Source of the DNA: Ulva prolifera
Taxonomy: Eukaryota; Chlorophyta; Ulvophyceae; Ulvales; Ulvaceae
NCBI GenBank assembly: GCA_023078555.1
Contig: CM041199.1
Span: 6,639,315-6,703,314 of the forward strand
Length of the DNA: 64,000 nucleotides
Direction: 5' to 3'
Shown: positions 37,402 to 50,020 of the stretch, one piece after another
How positions within the stretch are numbered: position 1 is the stretch's first letter
Layout of the letters: the number at the start of each line of letters is the position of its first letter
Program-made: the position numbers and the translations under genes
Notes under the pieces: model-generated
Database searches by the model: none
What the model saw: the letters and a program-made list of their open reading frames with translations, nothing else
What the model was told of the DNA's origin: nothing

Positions 37402-40400
37402 ATGGCGTTGAAAAATCACATTTTCGATAGGCTAGGATTGCTGCATGCTTGTCGGCTTCTGCTGGCGTGTCTGGCGCTGTTTGCAGGCCTGGGAGAGGCC
37501 TTGCACAGCAAACACTCACTCGTAAATGGCCACGCACTGGTACGTACGGCCGCAGTGCAGCCCTGTTTTCTAGATAACACCTTTTGGATGCCCACATCCT
37601 TGTTGGTCTCCGGATTGTCCACATGCTAGGCGCTGAGCACTTCAGACTCGCAATGTTCGTCGATCCGGATCCGTGCTCGAGGTGCACACTCCTATCCGAA
37701 CCTCCCACGCAGCTTGAAGGCATTGTACATGCTATATAGGGGTCAGAGTTTGACACTGCGGCGTTGGCATCCCGCCGCCTGCTGCTGGAAGCAGACTCCG
37801 TGGCTCGTGCGTCAGCGTCCATCACTGTCGTGAACACAGCCAGCCAGCTTCAGGCCGCTATCGTAGCCAAGGCCCAGGACATCGAATTGCGAAGCCATGT
37901 TGACATCTCCGCGCTGGGCCTGGTTCGCGGGTCCAATGCTTCCTTCGTTCCCATTGCTCTCGGCGCTGTGGAAGGCACACGCAGCATTCGGGTGTGTTTT
38001 CCTTCCAGCCCTTGTAAACAAAGACGTATTGCATCACATATGAGGCCACGCTGGTCACTGTATCGGTGCATGATCAGTAGCTTCTAGCCCAGGGACTGAG
38101 GAGCACACCGATGCAGCTGCCCAGTGTCATACGTGTAGACGACTGTGGAAGCTTTGGCATCCAACGAGCTATTGCAAATTTGCCATTTCCTTCTCGTGAC
38201 ACATCCTGTTTACAGTGACATTGATTTGCTGTGTCTGCTTGACGATGTTCGCATCGCCAGTCGAGAGTCTCGAGGCTTGGCCTCAACAAGTACAGCTCCA
38301 TCTGGGCTCATTTGTCTCAGGCTGCGCAGCAACAGCTAGGCCTGGGTAGTCACAATGCCTGATGTCACACAGTGATGCAAGACGGGCAGCACTGTACCGG
38401 TTTTTGTTGGCTACATGGTCTCCTTACACCTGGCAAAAACGCCATGTGCCTCGTATGGCTGACCAAGCCTGGGTCTCAATCGCCGAGTCCGCCTGCCGGC
38501 CCTTATTCGAACCCCTGTCCTGGTGTATCCAGTCAGGACGCCCGATTGGCCGGGGCACACCGCCCGATCAAACGCACACCTGTAGCCACAAGTTCCCTGT
38601 GGCCACGTCCGTGATGCTCCAAGGACCGACCGCGGCTCTGCAGCAGCCTGCAAGTGACGCTAGCTAGAACATCATGCATGTGGTGCAGGGCAACTGCAGC
38701 ACCCCGCCGCCGCCGCTCTCATCCTTCGGCATCTCCGGCCCGGCCTTCCAGTGGCAGGCGCCGCAGTGCGTCATCGTGTCGGACCACGGCAGCCTCAATG
38801 TGCAGAGCGCCACGTGGCTGGACGCCCTCTACATCCGCGCCAAGCCCTCGCCCGTGTCGATCTACCTCGCGCTGACCGTCAGTGCCTCAGCGGTGGTGTA
38901 CGGCAGCCGCCTGACGCTGCAGGGGGACGGCCACTGGAACACGAGCAGTGTGATGGTCACGGGAGGCAGCCGCGCGTACGTCGAGGGTGCGGGTCGCGGT
39001 CGAGCCTGCATGAATCGATGCTGCCTGTGTGAAACGGTCGAGCCTGTGCGATGCTCGAGCCTGAACAGGCTCACACACATGTGAGAAGTTCAATGTTAAA
39101 AGGCGCTGTCGACACCTGAGACACTTGCGAGCTGGTTTTTGTTGCTCAGTTTTCTAACTGCGAGTTGTGTGAGCCGATCCAGGCATGCATCGTCTGTACC
39201 TGAGAGCATGCGGTGGCAACTCGTTTAGCATTGGGTGCCTCGTGTTTGCACGGCGAGCGTGGTCTTTTGTGTTGCAGCGAATTGATGTGTGAAATATGTT
39301 TCGACATGTGTCGCAGTGGCGGTGCTGTTCGGCACACACGCACTGATCAAAATACACTCTTCGATCACTGCTGCTCACTGAAGTTGTGTTTTTTGCATCA
39401 AATTCTAGGCAGCTCAAGCTGTCTCAAGAACCACGTAAACGCACACCAGCGCTCATGCAGACAGCGTGTTCCTGGACTGCGGCGGGGAGACACAGTCCTT
39501 CACGGCGCTCGACTCGTCGCTCGTGTTCAACCGCACGAACTTCACCAACGTGGTGCAGCAGCCGGCGGCGGTGGCGCTGCACCCGCTGGCCGCCGGGGGG
39601 CCCAACGCCGGGGAGTACGGCGTCAACGGCCTGTTTGTCGCTGAGAACCCTGCCGCCAGCGTCCACGTGCAGGTGCGGCGGCCGGCGACCGCATTTTTTG
39701 GTGCATGTTTGCAGAGACGCGAATACTATAAGGGGTAGTGCCGGAGCTACAAATGTGCTTTCAGTTGTTTTTTGGTCACAGGACCCTGGTCACCTGCAGT
39801 CAGCCTGTCTCACACTCGGAGGGCACGAACTCCCATGCATGTGTGATGAGGCCCCCACAGCCACAGTCATACACGCACACCCAGCCCCACTGAAAGCCCG
39901 CCCTGTACAGGACAGTGTGTTTGACAACGTGACGGTGGTCAACACGTTCTTCCTGGTCGGAGGCGCCTCCGCCGCGGCGAGCGGCAACGCTCCCGCAATC
40001 GAAGTGGCGTATGACTTTGAGTCCCGCGCAGAGGTGGCTGTTCCGCAGCTGGGTGGAACGGCGGTTGCAGTCGGGGGGCAGCGGCTGCAGCCGCTGCGGC
40101 CAGACGATAAGTGGTGGACTACTGTCAAGGACGTGCGCTGCTGTGCCTTTGTCGCATTCACTGTTGGGTCGCTTTGCAGCATTTCCAGGTCTGCGACCTA
40201 GAAATTAGACCTGAATATTCCGAATTGTTGTATATGATCGTGCCCGACCTAACACTGGTCCCGGTCCTGCTCCGGGCGTTGTTTTAATAGCCATGCAGCT
40301 GCATGCCTGAGTATCGTTGTTGGGTTGCTTTACAGCATTTTCAGGGCTGCCACTCAGAAAGTAGACCTGCATATTTGGAATCTTTCTATGTGATCGGGCC

Positions 40401-43400
40401 CGGTGACCCTACGCTGCTGAGCGCGAGCCCGTGTTGTCTTCCGCAACATTTCGCGGATGTCATGCCTAGCTACAGCCTCACACCGCAGCAATCTTGTCAA
40501 GCGCTTCAGTGATTTGAGTTACAGAACCACATGGACAAGTCAGACAGTGCGGTGCAGTGATTACGTCAGCCCGCATTTTGCTCGGTACTATCAGCCTGCA
40601 TTGTGGCTGAAGCGTGCACTGCATGCATGCATTTTTACACAGCGTGTTTGACCGCGACTCGGTCGGCGACTGCCCATCAAACCAGCTTTGCTCATATATG
40701 CTGCATGCAGGGCTTGCTGTCGATTGTCCAGGTTCAAATCTGTTTTCAAATTGTTTCGGTCCGCATATGCTCGCGCCTACGTGACAGGAACGGCACGCAT
40801 CCGAGTATGCTACAGCAACGTCCAGATGTCACTTGATCCGCGGCTGCCTTCCAGAGAATTCTCAGAGCGGCCTCCCGTACGTATCGGCCGGAGCTGCCGC
40901 AGCTGCCGATGGTGCCGCCGTCGCCGCCGCCGCCGGTGGCGGCCACGGCGCCGCCGCAGATCGCGGCCGTGTACACCCCGGAAGACTTCCAGAGGGCCTT
41001 CCACGCGGGCGTCCGCGACATCGAGCTGCGGGCCCACATGGACATGCAGCCGCTCCAGGCGAAGGAGTCGACGGCTGGAGGGAAGCTGTGGAGTAAGCGG
41101 TTGGGCGGCGTGAAGCCGACGACGCGGTCAATCCGGGTGCGCACGTTCATCTCCTCGCTGCATGTGGATGTGCTGTCCGCGGAGGACCTGCTTGGGCTGG
41201 TGGCTATCGGTGGTTTTTGCCGAGTCTACTTAATAAATCAGTGGAAACTGAAGTTCGTAGCATGCTGCGGGCATGCATGGATGCATCAGCTCAGGTCGCT
41301 GTGGTAGTTTGTTGAGTCCCTCAACAATGCAGTTGCAGTGTCTTTGAGGCTATCTTGCCAAAACACCACACGTGGGACGGACTGAAGGTGTGGTCCAGTG
41401 TTCGCCATGCAGCATTGCTGGGGCTCCCATCCGGAAAGTAGACCTGAGTAATCAGAATTATTCAGTGTGATTGGGCCCCACGACCCAACACTGGTGTGGT
41501 CATGCGCCGGAACCACCTCACTGTCGAGCTCCGGAGCTGCTGGTCACTCAGCAGCATCGATATCCTGACCTACGTATGCTCATTGTGATGTGAATCCTTC
41601 GTGTGATGTCAAGGATGTGTCCTCTACCTGCCGGCACCCAGCCATGAATGTCCCTGACCGCACCATTCGCGTGCATGTCTCACTGCAATATGCTTGTAAG
41701 GCATCCTGCACCATATGCACTACCATTGCAACAGCTCCGTTGAAATTTCATCTACGGTACTGTAGTATGAACTCCGAAGTCATGCCGCATCTGCCTGCGG
41801 CAGTTGGCTGCGACCGAACTGTGCTTCGTCCATGCATGCGTGTGTGTCCACATGCTGACTTCGTCTCGTCCACCACGCCGTACCGCACAGGTGCAATTCT
41901 AACCACCTCAAACAACAGCATACTGCAGGCGGTATGTGTGCGCACCATACACATGCATGCCAGTGTCTGCAGGGCAACTGCACAGCCCCCCCGCCAGCCA
42001 GCCTTATGTGCGCATGCCAGTGTCTGCAGGGCAACTGCACAGCCCCCCCGCCAGCCAGCCTTAAGTGCGCACCACACACATGCATGCCAGTGTCTGCAGG
42101 GCAACTGCACAGCCCCCCCCGCCAGCCAGCCTTATGTGCGCACCACACACATGCATGCCAGTGTCTGCAGGGCAACTGCACAGCCCCCCCCGCCAGCCAG
42201 CCTTATGTGCGCACCACACACATGCATGCCAGTGTCTGCAGGGCAACTGCACAGCCCCCCCCGCCAGCCAGCCTTATGTGCGCACCACACACATGCATGC
42301 CAGTGTCTGCAGGGCAACTGCACAGCCCCCCCGCCAGTCAGCCTTATGGGCGCACCACACACATGCATGCCAGTGTCTGCAGGGCAACTGCACAGCCCCC
42401 CCACCAGCCAGCCTCAACATGGACCGCCTCGGCACCGTCACCTCCCCGGAGCCCTGGGCGGCCCCCCGCTGCCTCGTCATCGTCCGCGACGAGGCCTTCC
42501 TCACCGACTCCGCGCACCTCTGGCTGGACTCCCTGCACGTGCAGGTCGTCAGCGGCAGCCTCGAGGCGCCGCGCCTGATCTGGGTGTTCTGGGACGCGGC
42601 GCTGTTCATGACCAACACGGTCGTGCAGGGCAATGGCGACGTGAACGCGCTCGGCCTCGTCGCCTCGTACTCGCGCCGCGGCGCCTACGCACGCGGTGCG
42701 GCCCGTCATTGCAATGCTGTGCCACGTCTGTACAAGGAACCCTGACGATCCTGGGTTCTTTGGGCTGTGCAGACAAGTAGCGCCGCGCTTAGCAGGCGCA
42801 GGTACCAGTCTGCAGTCCCTACAGTATTTTCGTACAGCGCTCACTGCGCGCATGAGCGGCGTTAATCCCGCAGCAGGAAGCCTGGTGGACTTTTAGCAAT
42901 GCAGGAAGCCATCTCAGGGATCAAATCTTTGCCTCCACAGTTGATGCTACATGACTCTACACATGCAGGTCTGCGGACTTTGTTTGTGTATGTGGCGCGC
43001 CAGCACACAGAGCCAAATCTCACAGAGCCAAGCCGCCGAATGAGCAGAAGCGCATGCATGTGTCAACCAGTTCAACGTCCTAGCTTCACATCTGGCCATG
43101 TAGCAACCATTACAACAATCAATAGTGAACATGCCACATTTGCGTAGCCCGGGATGCCGGCCCCATCATGCCACTTCATCATCAGGCAATCGATTCCTGT
43201 GCACCGCATGCAGGCTGTGCTGTAACATTGAAAGCAACGTAAATTTGGCTTTTCTGAGCCGTATCCTGAAGAGGAGATTGACGACTCCGATTTAATGGGA
43301 CCACATCTGCCGAGTCACGTGCAGGCTGCGTCTTCAACTCGCTGCTAGGGCACCGCCTGGAGGGCATGGCCCTGCTGGCCTTCTACTCCCCCCTCTCCTT

Positions 43401-46400
43401 CGAGTCATGCACATTCCGAGCGCTGTCGGTGGCGCCAAAGCCTGGCCCCATCGTGGCGTTTGGGCGCGTGTACGGCGCGCTCCAAGCCAACGGCCTCAAC
43501 GCGACATTGGCACTCAAGAACTGCACGTTTGATGACATCCTGGCAGCATATCCCATCGGGATCACAGACGCAGAGGTCTACAGTGACAACCCTGCCCAGC
43601 AGGTACTCTGGCACCACATACGCCTACTATACAGTTGTTCTTGTCTTCCTGGTATTGTGTGTCATCAACTTGTGTGGCCGCTTGTCTAGATCCGCCGTCC
43701 GCCACTGCGGGCGCCGATTGCCCTCCCCCCGTGGAAAGCGCCTGTATCAACATGCATGACAATCGCACACGGGGTCAGGGCAGCCAGTGTACATACATAC
43801 TGGTTTAATTGTCTGTGCAGCCACAGACTCGGCAGTTTGTACAGTGCGTTCTGGCATTTCTGCTGTTCTCTCGTCTGATGAGCTCCAGCTCCGAAAGTGA
43901 CTCGAGACCACCACACGCATTCAGATTAATAAGTAAATATTTACTTTGCTGTACACGCTGTACCAGTGTTGAGTCGCCAGGCCCGATCACATAGAACAGT
44001 TCCGATTGCTCAGGTGTTTTTTTTTTCTCCCAATTTCGGGATGGGAGCCCCATCAATGTTGTATGGCGACCTAATACTGCTGTACATGCAAGTGACCTAC
44101 CCAAGGGCCGTGTGCTCATCACGCGTTGTGCTGCAGGCTTTCCGGTCGTTCAGGAGGGCAATTAGCACGCCGCTGCCGCTGTCTGCGATCGGCGGCCCGG
44201 ACGAGCGGGCTGGCCCGCCGCCAACAGCAACGGACCCCTGGTTCGTTGCCCTACAGCAGGTGCCCCCCCTCCGTGAAGTTTCCGTGGCGATACCTACTCT
44301 CCTGTGTGACATGCATTGGTCTGATCTGAGCTTGCGTCATAAAACCCCCGACTGTTGCTGCACATCAACTGCAGGGTCATCATCAAGTACAATACTATAC
44401 TATACGGTAGTAGTTAGCACTGCTGCTGCCTCTCGTGGACATGCTCAAGGTGTGCCTTGACACGATCAGATGCGGACGTGTGCCATGCAGACCCTATCGT
44501 CTCCCGCACCTTCCGCGTACCTCCAGGGCTACTTTGGCCCAGACTCCGAGGAGCGTCCTGCAGCTGCACCGCCACCACAGCAGTCCCCTGCGTCACCTCA
44601 AACACCGGACACCGGCGTCGCGTTGCCTCCGTTCTCCCCCACCCTCACACCCGCACCGCCAGGCAACAGCAGTGGTGATGAGGCGCTGTCAGTGGATGGC
44701 CCGGGCCAAGTCGCGGGCCGCCGGGAGGTCGGGCCGTCTGATGACGGCATGGCTACAGGTGCGATCGTTGGGATCGTCGTCGCGGCTTGCGCAGCGGTGT
44801 GCGTTGCTCTGCTGATAGCTGGGCTGTACATCCGGAGGCGGCGGCAGCGGGGTGAGGGCCAGCACGGATCCGGGCTTGGGGTCGCCATGGTACGCTGCCA
44901 GTCCCAAGTTGCTGTTTGACTGGTGTGATATCAGATCATGATGGGCTCTGCTGTCGCCTCGGTTGCCCACATCTGAGAATTGTGTCGCACTTTTTTTTGT
45001 TTTGTGCCCAGTCTGCACCGGACCAGACGCCACGTGTATGTACGTACGCATGAGCACTCCTGGCCATCTGCAAAAATGCATGATCGGTGTGCTTCTTACC
45101 GCCTACAGCCTACTGATTATACGTGCACCGCACACAGAGTGCCTGTGAAAGGTCTGCACGGGGACCAAGGAGTGTTGACGGCAATTCTCAAAGTCAAATG
45201 CTTCTGCATCGAGCGCTGTCAGCATGCATGCTGTCATGCATCTGAACGTGCAGCATTACTACTGACAGTATGCTTCAGCTGCCTAGGATGCTGAGCGATG
45301 CTTTCTCAACGCTGACGTGGCGTGGCGTCGCTCACAGGCGCCAGGGTCAACGGACGCGAAAGCTTCGGTGCCGGGTGGCAAGCAAGGCTTTGAGGCTGGA
45401 GCGCCGTCGGGACCGGCCGCGCCCTGGCTGCCCAATCCCCCACACAACCCACACTGGAGCCCCCCTCCCCCGCACCCCGGCTTCGGCGTGGCCGCGCAGC
45501 CGCACGCGCCGGGGATGGGGTTCCCGCCTGGCGCCCCCGCCGTCCCGTCCGCGGGATCAAGCGGGCCCGGCAGCGCGCAGCAGTCGGGCGGCGCGCCGCA
45601 CATGTCGGTGCACACGGATAGTGGCACCGGCACAGTTTTCACCCAAGACACGTGGTCGGACTTCCAGAGGTGCGGCCCTGCTGTGGGCTGTGTGGCGCCC
45701 ATCACGCATGCATGAGTTGCGCACCACACATGTGGCACCACCCAGCCCACACATCCATACACATCCCTGTAACCACATGATGTGTTACAAGGATAGCGCC
45801 AGCGCCTGTGTGGTGCGCATGTGTGGGAGATATGCCGTTTACATGGTATGCTGTATCTCAGGAGCAGATTTCCCCAAGCTTAAGATCTATATATGTTTTT
45901 TGGGGCAGATACTAGTACTTGGTGCCCCTTAGCTAAGATAGATGCTGTCAGGGGCACAGGCGTAGGCATGAGGACACCGTGATACCACGCCATCTGCACA
46001 GTAAAGTATAGTAAATCTGGATTTACATAGCAGTATCCTGAAGAGCACGTTGACAACTGTGTCTGAACGGGGCCACATACCATCGTGAGATGAAGCAGAA
46101 GCGGACTGGTCCAGTACTGGGCGGTGGTCTATTGATCCATGCCTTGTCATGCACAGCACCATACAGGCCCTGAGCATCTCCTGAGGCGCCCTGCAGATCG
46201 GAAATTATTATGTTACATTTGGCATGGTGTACACCATCGACATGTACAACATAGTGTAATATCTGGCCTTCCGAGACAAGATTGCAACCCTCGTAGCTCA
46301 AATATTTTATTTAATGCATATGCATGACTGTGAGAGAAGGCCCGCGCGTGCCGGGTCAGTGACATCGACGGTGGATATCCGCTGCAACCTGTGCTGCTGC

Positions 46401-48764
46401 GGTGCAGAGCAGCTGGCAGTGCCACGTCGCCGATGGACGAGCTCGAGACGGCGCTGGACGCGATGTGCGGCATGGCGGAGCCCTTCTTCGGCCGCTACCA
46501 GCTCCTCTCCGCCGTCGACCGCCGCGTCGGCGGCCAGGGCCTCGTCCAGTTTGCCAGCATCGCCAGCTCCAAGCAGACTCCAGAAAACGCCAGCGAACAG
46601 GTGCGCCAGAACTGACTCGCGCATCGACGCCTGCGGACAGCACGGACAGGAGCCGTTGCATTCTTACCTCCCCGTCCTGCTGTCTGTGACAGTCCAGTGG
46701 TGTAGCGGTCATCACAGAATCTGCTTCACACGAGCGATTCCTTTGTGGTGTCACCCTGTGCTTGTTCGCTCTTGTGTAAGAACACCACACGCTCGTTTTT
46801 GCCTCGGGCCACATGAAACGTGCCGATCATGCTGCCTCTGCAAGTTATCACCTGCGAGTTTCCAAGCAGAGGATGCGCCAGCAGCATGGATGTGTACGGC
46901 TGCGAGGCACTGTCGCTTCATTTTGGAAGTGCTGCGTGTGTAGGCGGTGATCAAGTTCTACATGGACCTCCCGGCATTCCGCAGCGAGCGGGAGCTGTAC
47001 ACCGAGTCCCGGCTGAAGGCGATGATGCCCGCCACCCTCGCGATCGAGGAGAACGCTGACGGGGCGCACCGCACGCCGTACGGCTACGTGTTCCCGCCGT
47101 TCGTCATCATCGAGCGGGGCCAGAGCCTCGACGAGTGGGCCAAGCGCAACGCGGCGGACTTCATCACCGTCTTCCAGGTGTGCCTGCACGCTAGCGCTTC
47201 AGGAGCGCTCCACATCAGCGCAGCTGCTGCACAGGTGTATGCGCTGCGGCGCTGCAACGGCGGCGTGGTCTCCCGCCGTGTCGGGGGCCAAACTACATCT
47301 TCAAGTTTTCCTGTCGGTGGATGTCTCGGTCTCCTGTCTCTTCGCATTTGCAGATGGCGGGTTTCGATACTGGCGCGTGTTGGGATGTTGTGGTCGGCAT
47401 ACATGCATGCTAGGCCACTGGCAAGTGGTACGCCGTCGACACGTGCAACACACTGTATGTGTGGTCCCAGAGTTTTCAGATTGGTCATATGTGGCGGAAC
47501 CGCTTGCCAGCAGCGGCGCAGCATGCTCGCCTTGTCGGACCAGGACGGACCGCGCCCACTCATGCCGAGCTGAGGTGCTGCGGTACCACTATGTAGGATA
47601 TTGTCCACTTGGTCAGAGCCTGATCTTTGTTTTCCCTTCTTTTTCTTAACGCTGCAGGGACACTGCTCACCTTTGTGTGACAAGGATAAAGCCAGCGAGA
47701 CCAGTAGCACCGCAGGTCATTAACAGGGCCACCACACACTCAAACAACCATCAACAGGAAACACAGACCAACACACCCATGACTCCTCATCTCTGGATAG
47801 CAAAGCATATATGCTAGTCGTCGCTGTTGCCATTCGTCAGGCTCCCGAGCCAGCCCGTGGTGCAGTGCATGTTTCGCTCTCCAAGCAGTACTGCCGCTGC
47901 AAGGATGTATGACGTTACGGTGTGAATTTTGCTTCTGCCATCAGCCAGGGGTGAGGCTCGTGAAGCGCAAGCGTGTTGCGTGCAGGCGCTAAGCCATGCT
48001 GTGCGTGCCTTGATGGACCTGCACAGCTGCGGGTACGCCCACCGGGACATCAAGCCCGGCAACATCCTCCGCCGCCCGAAACAGCACGACTGGACGCTCA
48101 TCGACTTTGGCTGCGCTGCCCAGATCGGTGCGACCCTCTGCAGTGGCTTCGACTGAAACATCTGTTCTTACATCAGTAGAAACTGCTCTCGATGAAACAG
48201 GGAGTCTCTGTAGCACTCTTCTCAAACAGTCCTTTCAGCTGAGCACTGTGCACAGGCCGAACACATGTATCCGGCCTGCTTGATGCGGTATCGCCTGATC
48301 GTGCACGAGTCTTTTGACAGTGTTGCATGTGCCCGCCTGCAGGCTCGACCGCCGGGCTGATGTTTTCTCTAAAGTACGCCGCACCGGAGGTCGTCCGCGC
48401 GATTGAAGCCGGAGCTCGGACGATCGTCGTAGACGCGGCGGTGGACATCTGGGCGATCGGCGTCATCGCCTTTGAGCTCCTCACCGGCGAGCGCGCCTTC
48501 CCGGTGCACGGCCTGAGTGCGGAGCAGTCCGAGGCGGCGGCGCAGGAGGCGATCGCGGGGCGGGTGCCGCTGCCGTGGGAGGGCAGCAGCGAGGTGGTGA
48601 GGGCGCGGCTGGAGGCGCTGCGGGGGATGCGGCGCACGGTGCTGCAGTGCCTGGAGCGGGACCCCGCAAAGCGGCCGACAGCAGAGGCGCTGCTGCAGTC
48701 GTGGGACCAGAAATTCGACAACATGCAGAGCCGCGGCACCTTCCTGAACCCGGGAACCCGCTGA
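37402..48764 (+). CDS. P1: receptor-like Ser/Thr kinase, intact 15-exon gene (about 1276 aa)
   Basis: Exons: 37402-37539, 37749-37991, 38689-38986, 39461-39672, 39911-40132, 40855-41136, 42383-42695, 43325-43602, 44137-44259, 44491-44889, 45338-45669, 46408-46600, 46944-47177, 47986-48127, 48343-48764; 3831 nt, open throughout. The first ATG (37394) stops at once, so 37402 is used. Signal peptide within residues 1-46. Ectodomain 47-703 holds two modules, each ending in a Trp-rich helix (DDKWWTTVKD; TDPWFVALQQ). Pro/Ser stalk, transmembrane helix about 793-817, then IRRRRQR. Pro/Gly-rich linker 837-946. Kinase 947-1276: GGQGLVQFA, VIKFY, HRDIKPGN, DFG, APE, DIWAIGV, DPAKRP. A TGTAA at 48887-48891 could be the chlorophyte-type poly(A) signal. 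Exon 7 has extra acceptor copies upstream. Confidence 0.88.
40159..40257 (-). mobile_element. hAT-like MITE, first copy in P1 intron 5
   Basis: Termini CACTGTTGGGTC and CTAACACTG. Flanking octamers GTCGCATT and GTCCCGGT match at 5 of 8. Confidence 0.7.
40315..40416 (-). mobile_element. hAT-like MITE, second copy in P1 intron 5
   Basis: Degenerate termini CGTTGTTGGGTT and GACCCTACGCTG. Flanks share CTGAG. It lies 57 bp from the previous copy in the same orientation. Confidence 0.65.
41396..41493 (-). mobile_element. hAT-like MITE, copy in P1 intron 6
   Basis: 98 bp with the perfect octamer GTGTGGTC on both sides (41388-41395 and 41494-41501). The right terminus CGACCCAACACTG is intact. Confidence 0.88.
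41951..42412 (+). repeat. Seven-copy 70/71-bp minisatellite spanning the P1 exon-7 acceptor
   Basis: Each unit holds ACATGCATGCCAGTGTCTGC, then AG and the first exon-7 codons GGC AAC TGC ACA GCC. The exon-like starts fall at 41973, 42030, 42100, 42171, 42242, 42313 and 42383; the last is the true exon. Spacing is 57, 70, 71, 71, 71, 70. The 70/71 difference tracks a run of 7 or 8 C. Units alternate in reading frame because of this, yet the last several stay open into exon 7. Confidence 0.92.
43238..43314 (+). repeat. Interspersed repeat family B, copy abutting P1 exon 8
   Basis: It runs GTAAATTTGGC, TGAGCCGTATCCTGAAGAG, GACGACTCCGA, GGGACCACATCTGC and ends about 10 bp before the exon-8 acceptor at 43323-43324. 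Confidence 0.65.
43964..44079 (+). mobile_element. hAT-like MITE, copy in P1 intron 8
   Basis: Termini CAGTGTTGAGTC and CGACCTAATACTG, with a T-rich expansion inside. A shared GCTGTAC lies at both flanks. Confidence 0.65.
46001..46080 (+). repeat. Interspersed repeat family B, copy in P1 intron 11
   Basis: It contains GTAAAGTATAGTAAATCTGG, CAGTATCCTGAAGAG, TTGACAACTG and GGGGCCACATAC. Confidence 0.6.
47668..47785 (+). repeat. SINE-like repeat, degenerate copy in P1 intron 13
   Basis: It contains TGACAAGGATAAAGCCAGCG, GTAGCACCGCAGG and ACACAGACCAACACACCC. Confidence 0.5.
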
Positions 48765-49115
48765 CCTGTCATCGATCGCGAGCTGTGGCAGCGCTGCCCA
48801 TCATCGCAGGGAACTCAAGTGTTTGAACAGGTAGTCAGCTATAGTCACAAAGCATGGCCATGGCGTGCTTTGCGCCGTTCTGGGAGTGTAAGAATTCATA
48901 TGGTTTGCTCAAGGTTTGCTAGCACCGTGCAAGTCAGCAATACTGTCACTGTAGAGCGAATGAGCCAAAGCGAGCTCGGCACATGAACCCCTCACGCAGC
49001 ATCGCAATGGTGGCAACATATATGCCATACATAGCAGCTGCGACTGCGTAAACCGGTGCACATGTGATCTGGTCCCTTACAAAAGAGTGAACGGGAGAAA
49101 ACAAACTCTGAACCG

Positions 49116-49165
49116 AATCTCATCCGACTCAACATCAACATGTTGATGTTGAGTCGGATGAGATT
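49116..49165. repeat. Perfect 50-bp palindrome downstream of P1
   Basis: The centre lies between 49140 and 49141 (AACATCAACA/TGTTGATGTT), with 25-bp arms and no mismatch. Confidence 0.9.
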
Positions 49166-49168
49166 GTG

Positions 49169-49265
49169 TGGCAATCCAGTGATATGGCCGCTATACCACT
49201 GGACCCTTGCACGTCGCGACGTGCAAGGATTCAGTGGTATAGCGGCCAGATCACTGGATTGCCAC
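49169..49265. mobile_element. Fold-back element with 8-bp flanking repeat
   Basis: Two 48-bp arms starting TGGCAATCCAGTGAT differ at only 3 positions and meet at a CGCG core near 49216. AGATTGTG flanks it at 49161-49168 and 49266-49273. A related fragment, CCAGTGGTGTAGCGGTCATC, lies near 46694 in P1 intron 12. Confidence 0.72.
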
Positions 49266-49539
49266 AGATTGTGACTGTATGCATGCATACACGCACACGA
49301 ACACTACAACCGCACTCACACCTCAGTCTGGCAGGATCGCGTCCTCGAGGCCCGCATCATACCATGTGACCTGGTGTGTTCCTGCTGATCATGGGCATTT
49401 CTGCCACTCGAGCTCGTGTCCCTGCCTGCCCGGGCCGGCTGTGCTTTTGGACGTTATGGCTTGAGCTGTGGGACACTTCATGCGAATCGGACTGAGTTTA
49501 TAGCTATGCCGCTGCCAGCTCCAAAAGTCCGGATGAAAC

Positions 49540-49576
49540 TCATTCCGAAGTGAGTTGATCATTCACTTCGGAATGA
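49540..49576. repeat. 14-bp-stem hairpin downstream of P1
   Basis: Arms TCATTCCGAAGTGA at 49540-49553 and its complement at 49563-49576, with a 9-nt loop. Confidence 0.75.
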
Positions 49577-49759
49577 TGAAGTCCAGACAGGGGCCTAGCT
49601 AGAATTGGCCTATAGAGTAGTGCTGTGCATCCCGCCGGGATTCCCGCTGAAACGGAAGATTTGTGGAAAACTCAAAGCGTGACACAGCCTGACTTGTAGT
49701 TACAAAAGAGTGAACGGGAGAAGACAACAACCAGCCTGACTCAGTTGCAAGGATTACGC

Positions 49760-50020
49760 GTCTGCGTGCTGTGCACCTGCGCCACAAAGATTCGCAGCGT
49801 GTTCCAGGTCACCGTGCGCCACACCAGCCCCTGATACTTAATCCTGCCAAGGGCACATATTTTCGGACAACGAGAGGCCCCACATGTACAGACTGACTGC
49901 ATCGCGGAGGCCAGGGAGATTCCGCTGATTGCACTTGGCTGTCTCAAAATGCAGCGCGTACGGAACCAATATCCTGCAGTGCACAGTGTGAAGTGATGAG
50001 CTAGGGAATGATTTGTCATC
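49760..50020 (+). promoter_or_regulatory. 5' flank of P2 shared with P3
   Basis: It aligns with 61797-62060 upstream of P3, sharing GTGCACCTGCGCCA, ATTCGCAGCG, ACACCAGCCCCT and ATATCCTGC. The promoter role is inferred from position about 50-310 bp upstream of the start. Confidence 0.4.

Noticed and set aside
41590-42780. A 396-codon plus-strand open frame, among the longest in the window
   Set aside because: It runs through the minisatellite and intron 6 of P1. Its length comes from a GC-rich repeat without stops in any of several frames; the real exon 7 is in another frame.
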